64,000 nt of DNA from Sphaerisporangium cinnabarinum (GTDB lineage Bacteria; Actinomycetota; Actinomycetes; Actinomycetales; Cellulomonadaceae), in NCBI GenBank assembly GCA_003052455.1, contig QAPD01000045.1, positions 105,574 to 169,573 of the forward strand. Direction: 5' to 3'. Position numbers and translations under genes: made by a program. The notes beneath the pieces are model-generated. The model made no database searches, was not told the origin of the DNA, and saw only the letters and a list, made by a program, of their open reading frames with translations. How positions within the stretch are numbered: the first letter of the stretch is position 1; every line of letters starts with the position of its first letter. Shown here piece by piece: positions 58,640 to 64,000 of this stretch.

Positions 58640-59542
58640 ATGTCGTTCTCCACCACCCGCAAGCGCCTGACCTGGACCGCGATCGCCGCGACGGCCGCCC
58701 TGACCCTCACCGCGTGCGGTGGCGGCGACTCCTCGGGCGGTGCCTCCGGCGAGAGCGGGGACGAGGGCCCGATCCGCGTCGGCGTCGTCGGCGCGTCCGA
58801 CGACAAGTGGGCCGTCTTCCAGGAGCAGGCCGAGGCCGAGGGCATCGACGTCGAGCTCGTCGACCTCCAGGACTACACGCAGGCGAACCCCGCGCTGTCC
58901 CAGGGCGAGCTCGACGTGAACCAGTTCCAGCACCTGCAGTTCCTCGCGGGCTACAACGTGGACGCGAACGACGACCTGCAGCCCATCGGCGCGACCGCCG
59001 TCTACCCGCTCGGCCTGTACTCGACGAAGCACACGTCGCTCGAGCAGATCCCCGACGGCGGCCAGGTCGCCGTGCCCAACGACCCGACGAACCTCGCCCG
59101 CGCGCTCCTCGTGCTCCAGGAGGCCGGCCTCGTCGAGCTGAAGGACGGCGGGAGCTCGATCTCGACCGAGGCCGACGTGCTGCCCAGCTCCAAGGTGACC
59201 GTCACGCCCGTCGACGCCGCGCAGACCCCGATCCAGCTCCAGTCGGTCGACGCGTCGATCATCAACAACGACTTCGTCGAGGACGCGGGCCTCTCGCCCG
59301 ACGAGGCCCTGTTCCAGGACGACCCCGACTCCGACGCCGCGAAGCCCTACATCAACGTGTGGGTCGCGCGCGCCGAGGACAAGGACGACGAGACGTTGCT
59401 CAAGCTCGCCGAGCTCTCGCACTCGCCGGAGGTCGTCGAGGCCGAGAAGAAGGCGTCGGGCGGCACGGCCGTCATCAAGGAGAACTCGCCGGCGGAGCTC
59501 CAGGAGATCCTCGCGGGCATCGAGGCCGACATCCGCGGCTGA
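58640..59542 (+). CDS. metQ: MetQ/NlpA-type substrate-binding lipoprotein
   Basis: A 300-aa lipoprotein. The signal peptide ends in the lipobox LTLTAC with Cys26. The mature domain has the MetQ pattern: IRVGVVGASDDKWAVFQEQA, VDLQDYTQANPALSQGELDV, NQFQHLQFLAGYN, VAVPNDPTNLARALLVLQEA, SIINNDFVEDAGL. It binds methionine (or methionine/cysteine derivatives) and delivers it to MetNI. ATG 58640 follows GGAAGGA. Asn and Tyr residues typical of methionine binders are present, but the exact ligand cannot be proved. Confidence 0.93.
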   Translation: MSFSTTRKRLTWTAIAATAALTLTACGGGDSSGGASGESGDEGPIRVGVVGASDDKWAVFQEQAEAEGIDVELVDLQDYTQANPALSQGELDVNQFQHLQFLAGYNVDANDDLQPIGATAVYPLGLYSTKHTSLEQIPDGGQVAVPNDPTNLARALLVLQEAGLVELKDGGSSISTEADVLPSSKVTVTPVDAAQTPIQLQSVDASIINNDFVEDAGLSPDEALFQDDPDSDAAKPYINVWVARAEDKDDETLLKLAELSHSPEVVEAEKKASGGTAVIKENSPAELQEILAGIEADIRG

Positions 59543-59565
59543 CCCGGCACGTCCCGGACGACGGG

Positions 59566-59594
59566 AGGGCGGGCGCGCAGGACGCGCCCGCCCT
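59566..59594 (+). terminator. Hairpin between metQ and metN
   Basis: A 12-bp stem (AGGGCGGGCGCG, 59566-59577, with 59583-59594) and 5-nt loop follow the metQ stop. With no T-run, it is more likely an mRNA-stabilising or partial terminator that raises metQ above metNI. Confidence 0.55.
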
Positions 59595-59713
59595 CGCGCG
59601 CCGTCGTGCCGGGGAGAGACGATGGCAGGCGGACGGCTCGCCCGACGGCGGGCGGCCCGACCGCGCCAGGCGGCCCGGCCCTGCGGCCCGGCCTCCGACG
59701 AGAGGATTCCGAC

Positions 59714-60919
59714 GTGACCGACGTCCCCCGCGACCCGGGTGGTGACGAGCAGCCCGCGATCGAGCTGCGCCACGTGAGCAAGACCTTCGGCGAGGGCGAC
59801 GGGGCCGTGCACGCGGTCGACGACGTCTCGCTGTCCATCCGCCGCGGCGAGATCTTCGGCGTCATCGGCTACTCCGGCGCCGGGAAGTCGACGCTCGTGC
59901 GGCTCGTCAACGCGCTGGAGACGGTGACGAGCGGCGAGGTCGTCGTCGACGGCCAGGTCATCACGGGCCTGTCCGAGCGCCGCGTGCGCGAGGTGCGCTC
60001 GCGCATCGGGATGGTGTTCCAGCAGTTCAACCTCCTGTCGTCGCGCACCGTCGCCGGGAACGTGGCCTACCCGCTCAAGGTGGCGGGCTGGTCGCGCGAG
60101 AAGCGGGCGGCGCGCGTCGCCGAGCTCCTCGCGTTCGTGGGGCTCGCCGACAAGGCGAAGGCCTACCCGCGCCAGCTCTCGGGCGGGCAGAAGCAGCGCG
60201 TCGGGATCGCCCGCGCGCTCGCGGCGCAGCCCACGATCCTCCTCGCCGACGAGGCGACCTCCGCGCTCGACCCCGAGACGACGCGCGAGGTCCTCGCGCT
60301 CCTGCGGCGCGTCAACGCCGAGCTCGGCATCACCATCGTCGTCATCACGCACGAGATGGAGGTCGTGCGCTCGACCTGCCACCGCGTCGCCGTGATGGAG
60401 CACGGGCGGGTCGTCGAGACGGGCGACGTGTACGACGTCTTCTCCGCGCCCCGCGCCGACGCCGCGCAGCGGTTCGTCGGCACCGCGCTGCACGACCGGC
60501 CGTCGCGCGAGACGCTCGCCCGCCTGCGCGAGCGCCACCCGGGCCGCCTCGTGACGGTCGGCGTGCGCGAGGGCGCGAGCACCGGAACGGACCTGTTCCG
60601 CCTCCTGCGCGAGCACGACGTCGACGGGTCCGTCGTCTACGGCGGCATCTCCGAGGTGGGGGAGCGGCCGTTCGGGTCGCTCACCGTCGAGCTCGACGCG
60701 CCCGAGGACCGCATCGCGCCGTTCCTCCTCGCGCTCGGCGAGCGTGCCGACGTCGTCGACCTCGGGACGGCGGAGCACCCGCTCGACGACCCGCGCGTCG
60801 CGCGCCTCGCCGCGGCTCCGGCCGACGAGGACGCCCCCGACCCCGACGACGACCCGGGCGACCCGTACGGTCTCGCCCGCGACACCCTCTTCCGCCACGG
60901 CAACCTCGGAGGCCGCTGA
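59714..60919 (+). CDS. metN: MetN-type ABC importer ATPase
   Basis: A 401-aa ATPase: Walker A GYSGAGKST, Q-loop GMVFQQFNLL, signature LSGGQKQRVGIARAL, Walker B ILLADEATSALDPE and switch His VITHEMEVV. After about residue 260 a NIL/C2 regulatory domain (LVTVGVREGASTGTDLFRLL, SVVYGGISEVGERPFGSLTV) binds methionine in E. coli MetN and inhibits uptake. GTG 59714 follows GAGAGGA. A long acidic tail ends the protein. The stop overlaps the metI ATG. Confidence 0.95.
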   Translation: MTDVPRDPGGDEQPAIELRHVSKTFGEGDGAVHAVDDVSLSIRRGEIFGVIGYSGAGKSTLVRLVNALETVTSGEVVVDGQVITGLSERRVREVRSRIGMVFQQFNLLSSRTVAGNVAYPLKVAGWSREKRAARVAELLAFVGLADKAKAYPRQLSGGQKQRVGIARALAAQPTILLADEATSALDPETTREVLALLRRVNAELGITIVVITHEMEVVRSTCHRVAVMEHGRVVETGDVYDVFSAPRADAAQRFVGTALHDRPSRETLARLRERHPGRLVTVGVREGASTGTDLFRLLREHDVDGSVVYGGISEVGERPFGSLTVELDAPEDRIAPFLLALGERADVVDLGTAEHPLDDPRVARLAAAPADEDAPDPDDDPGDPYGLARDTLFRHGNLGGR

Positions 60920-61581
60920 TGAACCGCGACTGGTCCCAGCTGTGGCCGATCCTCGTCGAGTCGTTCGGCCAGACGCTCCAGATGGTGTCCGTCGCCCTGC
61001 TCACGGGCGGTGTCGCGGGCCTCGCGCTCGGCATCGCGCTCTACGTGACGCGGCGCGGCAACCTGCTCGCCAACCGCTGGGTGTTCGGCGTGCTCAACGT
61101 GCTCGTCAACATCGTGCGGCCGATCCCGTTCATCATCTTCGTCACGCTGCTCGGCCCGGTGACGCTCCAGGTGGTCGGGACGACGCTCGGCACGGAGGCG
61201 TTCATCTTCCCCCTGTCGGTGATGACGGCGTTCGGCACGAGCCGCATCGTCGAGCAGAACCTCGTGGGGATCGACCCGGGCGTCATCGAGGCGGCGCGCG
61301 CCATGGGCGCGTCGTCGTGGCGCATCATCACGACGGTGCTCGTGCCCGAGGCGCTCGCGCCGCTCATCCTCGGGTACACGTTCCTCTTCATCGCGGTGCT
61401 CGACATGTCCGCCATCGCCGGGATCATCGGCGGCGGCGGCCTGGGGAACTTCGCGATCGTCTACGGCTACCAGCGCTACAACTGGGCCGTCGTGGTCGTG
61501 ACGGTGCTCGTCATCATCGCGATCGTCCAGGTCGCGCAGCTGCTCGGCAACTGGCTCGCGCGCAAGGCGCTGCACCGCTGA
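60919..61581 (+). CDS. metI: MetI-type ABC importer permease
   Basis: A 220-aa permease with five helices and the EAA loop EAARAMGASSWRIITTVLVP. Other matches are NIVRPIPFIIFVTLLGPVT and AGIIGGGGLGNFAIVYGYQR, typical of MetI. It forms the channel with MetN. ATG 60919 shares a base with the metN stop (TGATG). No terminator was identified before dnaX. Confidence 0.96.
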   Translation: MNRDWSQLWPILVESFGQTLQMVSVALLTGGVAGLALGIALYVTRRGNLLANRWVFGVLNVLVNIVRPIPFIIFVTLLGPVTLQVVGTTLGTEAFIFPLSVMTAFGTSRIVEQNLVGIDPGVIEAARAMGASSWRIITTVLVPEALAPLILGYTFLFIAVLDMSAIAGIIGGGGLGNFAIVYGYQRYNWAVVVVTVLVIIAIVQVAQLLGNWLARKALHR

Positions 61582-61646
61582 CCTGGCCGGGCCGGGACCG
61601 GCGGGACCGACGGCGGAGCGACCTCGTGCGTGTGGGTCGCGACGTC

Positions 61647-61652
61647 TAGAGT
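61647..61652 (+). promoter_or_regulatory. -10 element of dnaX
   Basis: TAGAGT lies 7 nt before GTG 61660, so dnaX can be transcribed independently as a leaderless mRNA. Confidence 0.6.
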
Positions 61653-61659
61653 GACCGGG

Positions 61660-64000
61660 GTGAGCACCGCCCTGTACCGCCGCTACCGGCCCGAGACCTT
61701 CGCCGAGGTGATCGGTCAGGACCACGTGACCGCACCGCTCATGCAGGCGCTGCGCAGCGGTCGCGTGAACCACGCCTATCTCTTCTCCGGGCCCCGGGGG
61801 TGCGGCAAGACGACGAGCGCGCGCATCCTCGCGCGCACGCTCAACTGCGAGCGGAACACCCCGGAGAGCCCGCTCGACACGCCGTGCGGGCAGTGCCCGT
61901 CGTGCGTCGAGCTCGCGCGCGGCGGCCCCGGCAGCCTCGACGTGGTCGAGATCGACGCGGCGTCGCACAACGGCGTGGACGACGCGCGCGAGCTGCGCGA
62001 GCGCGCCGCGTTCGCCCCCGCGCGCGACCGGTACAAGATCTTCATCCTCGACGAGGCGCACATGGTGACGCCGCAGGGCTTCAACGCCCTGCTCAAGCTC
62101 GTCGAGGAGCCGCCGGAGCACGTGAAGTTCGTCTTCGCGACGACGGAGCCGGACAAGGTCATCGGCACCATCCGCTCGCGCACCCACCACTATCCCTTCC
62201 GCCTCGTCCCGCCGGACGTGCTCGGCCCCTACCTCGAGGAGCTCTGCGCGGCCGAGGGCGTGTCGATCGGCAGCGGCGTCGTCCCGCTCGTGACGCGCGC
62301 GGGCGGCGGCTCCGTCCGCGACTCGCTGTCCGTCATGGACCAGCTCATCGCGGGTGCCGAGGACGGCGCCGTCGAGTACGAGCGCGCGGTCGCGCTCCTC
62401 GGCTTCACGCACGCCACCCTGCTCGACGACGTCGTGGACGCCCTCGCCGCGCGCGACGGCGCGAGCATCTTCCGCGTCGTGGACCACGTCATCGCGACGG
62501 GGCACGAGCCGCGGCGCTTCGTCGAGGACGTGCTCGAGCGCCTGCGCGACCTCATCGTCATCGCGGTCTCGGGCGACGAGGCGCAGGCCGTCCTGCGCGA
62601 CCAGCCCGCCGACCAGCTCGAGCGCATGCGCACGCAGGCGCAGCACCTCGGCGTGGCCGAGCTGTCCCGGGCCGCCGACCTCGTCAACGCCGCGCTCACC
62701 GAGATGACGGGCGCGACGTCCCCCCGCCTGCACCTCGAGCTCCTCATGGCCCGCCTGCTCCTGCCCGGGGCGGACGACGGCGCGGCCGGGTTCGCGGCGC
62801 GCCTCGACCGGCTCGAGCGTGGCGGCCTGGGCAACGTCGTGGTCCCGCCCGCCGCAGGGACGGCCGCCCCGGGCGACGGCGGCGCCACGGCCACGGCTCC
62901 TGCCGCGTCCCCGGTCGGCGTGCCCTCGTCGGGCCTCACCGGCGCCGCCGCCGTCCGCGCGGCGCTCCGGCCGCCGCGACCGGCCCAGGCTGCCGCGGGC
63001 GCGCCGGTCGTGCAGGACCCGACGCCGGTCGGGCGCGTCGAGGCTCCCTCCGCGCCGGAGCAGGACCGCCCGTCCGGCGACGTCGACGCCGCCGTGTCGC
63101 CCGCTGCCGCATCGCCCGCTGCCGCATCGCCTGCTGCCGCGTCGCACGTGGCCGACGGCGCGAGGGCGTCGGGCGACGACGGTGCCGGGTCGGCCGTGGG
63201 GTCGTCCGCTCCCGCCGACTCGTCCGCGCCGCGCGAGGAGACCGCGCCTGCCGAGGCGTCCGTCCCCGAGCGGACCGGTCCCGTGTCCGGTGCGGCGAGC
63301 GCCCGGCCCGGCACCGCGCCCGACGCGACGTCGAGCACCGTCTCCGGCACGACGTCCGTCTCGGAGTCCGAGGCCTCGGCCGACCGCGCCCGCGACACTG
63401 CTGCCTCTGCTGCCCCGGCGGACGCTCCCTCGCCCGCCCCCGAGGCACCGCACCACGAGGCACCGCACCACGAGGCACCGCACCACGAGGCATCGCACCA
63501 CGAGGCATCGCACCACGAGGCATCGCGCCACGAGACGTCACGCGAGGAGGCGCCGCGCGAGGACGCCCAGCGGCCGTCGACGCCGCGCGAGGCGGCTCCC
63601 CGGCAGGAGGCGGCCGCGCCGTCCGCTCCGGCAGCGGGTGGCGCGAGCGCTGCCCTGACGACCGAGGAGCTGCGCCGGCGCTGGCCGGAGGTCCTCGAGA
63701 ACCTCCGCGCGAGCCCCGTGACGTGGTCGCTGGTGAGCGCCAACGCGCAGGTCGCGGAGCTCGGCGCCGACGTGCTCTACCTCGCCTTCCCGTCGCCGGG
63801 GCTGGCCCGCACGTTCTCGTCGTCCCGGCACACGAGCGCGGTCCAGGACGTCGTCTACCAGACGCTCGGGCTCCAGGTCCGCGTCGAGCCGCGCCTCGAC
63901 GAGGGCGGCCAGGCGGGCGGCGGCTCGGCACCGTCGTCCGGTCCCGCGCCGGCATCGCCTGCGCCGTCGACGGCCCCCGCACCGGCGCCCGCGCCCGGCG
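61660..64000 (+). CDS. dnaX: DNA polymerase III subunit gamma/tau, cut by the window edge
   Basis: At least 780 codons, open at the right edge. The N-terminal AAA+ clamp-loader ATPase runs from VSTALYRRYRPETFAEVIGQ through Walker A GPRGCGKTT, the zinc module (LNCERN..CGQCPSC), Walker B FILDEAHM and the lid/collar (to about residue 365). A long disordered linker follows, with six 15-bp tandem repeats (63442-63531). A tau-like C-terminal domain begins near TEELRRRWPEVLENLRASPV. It loads the sliding clamp. GTG 61660 is leaderless by its promoter. Confidence 0.95.
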   Translation, partial: MSTALYRRYRPETFAEVIGQDHVTAPLMQALRSGRVNHAYLFSGPRGCGKTTSARILARTLNCERNTPESPLDTPCGQCPSCVELARGGPGSLDVVEIDAASHNGVDDARELRERAAFAPARDRYKIFILDEAHMVTPQGFNALLKLVEEPPEHVKFVFATTEPDKVIGTIRSRTHHYPFRLVPPDVLGPYLEELCAAEGVSIGSGVVPLVTRAGGGSVRDSLSVMDQLIAGAEDGAVEYERAVALLGFTHATLLDDVVDALAARDGASIFRVVDHVIATGHEPRRFVEDVLERLRDLIVIAVSGDEAQAVLRDQPADQLERMRTQAQHLGVAELSRAADLVNAALTEMTGATSPRLHLELLMARLLLPGADDGAAGFAARLDRLERGGLGNVVVPPAAGTAAPGDGGATATAPAASPVGVPSSGLTGAAAVRAALRPPRPAQAAAGAPVVQDPTPVGRVEAPSAPEQDRPSGDVDAAVSPAAASPAAASPAAASHVADGARASGDDGAGSAVGSSAPADSSAPREETAPAEASVPERTGPVSGAASARPGTAPDATSSTVSGTTSVSESEASADRARDTAASAAPADAPSPAPEAPHHEAPHHEAPHHEASHHEASHHEASRHETSREEAPREDAQRPSTPREAAPRQEAAAPSAPAAGGASAALTTEELRRRWPEVLENLRASPVTWSLVSANAQVAELGADVLYLAFPSPGLARTFSSSRHTSAVQDVVYQTLGLQVRVEPRLDEGGQAGGGSAPSSGPAPASPAPSTAPAPAPAPG
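63442..63531 (+). repeat. Six tandem 15-bp repeats in the dnaX linker
   Basis: The unit GAGGCACCGCACCAC is repeated six times, the last copies with small changes. It encodes E-A-(P/S)-H-H five-residue repeats. The reading frame is kept, and the array sits in the disordered linker of gamma/tau, where length changes should be tolerated. Confidence 0.9.

Overview
The window comes from a high-GC actinobacterium. The best fit is Micrococcales, in the Cellulomonas/Cellulosimicrobium/Promicromonosporaceae neighbourhood. This is inferred from extreme GC-rich third positions, frequent GTG starts, GTGA/ATGA 4-bp gene overlaps, F420-type luciferase-like oxidoreductases, a GarA-type FHA protein, and an M. 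tuberculosis Rv1822-Rv1830-like gene block. It reads as chromosomal core sequence. I see no insertion sequence, prophage, CRISPR array or plasmid function. dnaX is cut by the right edge, and a probable regulator gene is cut by the left edge.

Layout. 1-4.8 kb: a possible regulator N-terminus with an AT-rich operator, a small membrane protein, a histidine phosphatase, a tyrosine recombinase, a PQQ-propeller membrane protein and a Rho-N/DUF7218 protein. 4.9-10.5 kb: a cardiolipin-synthase-like PLD protein facing an MBL-fold hydrolase and pyruvate carboxylase. 10.7-16.9 kb (minus strand): pgsA-like, DUF881, DUF1290, DUF881, FHA (GarA/OdhI), MerR (FtsR-like), DUF151 nuclease and MerR, the actinobacterial envelope/division/metabolic-signalling block without gcvH. 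17-19.2 kb: a DEAD-box RNA helicase with a long leader and a strong terminator. 19.3-25.1 kb (minus): an FMN-riboswitch-led riboflavin operon (ribD, ribE, ribBA, ribH), then hisE, hisG and a PH-domain protein. 25.2-28.3 kb: an RNA polymerase sigma factor with a membrane partner, TetR and MOSC. 28.5-32.8 kb: the Hen1-Pnkp bacterial RNA-repair operon. 32.8-43 kb: small membrane proteins, a TetR/ABC exporter pair with operators placed on the promoter, a DHFR-like protein, two LLM oxidoreductases, a Dabb protein, a uracil/xanthine permease, GNAT, LytR_C and VapB-like proteins. 43.2-51.1 kb: a complete kdpFABC-kdpDE potassium system. 51.1-57.5 kb: DapA, a tandem pair of unrecognised paralogues, a TetR-like protein and a TetR-controlled ABC-2 exporter. 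57.7-64 kb: tRNA-Ser(GGA), SRP RNA, a cysteine-rich leader peptide ahead of a MetQNI-type importer, and the start of dnaX.

Regulatory sequence is the richest part. Many genes have a TANNNT hexamer exactly 6-7 nt before the start codon, which indicates leaderless transcripts and settles several start sites. Helically phased CCGTNAGGA-type half-sites occur upstream of kdp, and again with the same spacing upstream of the unrecognised paralogue pair. This suggests that pair belongs to the KdpE regulon. Other signals are TetR operators lying on -35/-10 elements, overlapping divergent -10 boxes, a G/T-run at the predicted start of the uracil permease transcript, a four-box 20-bp-phased repeat, and a Cys-rich attenuator-like leader peptide.
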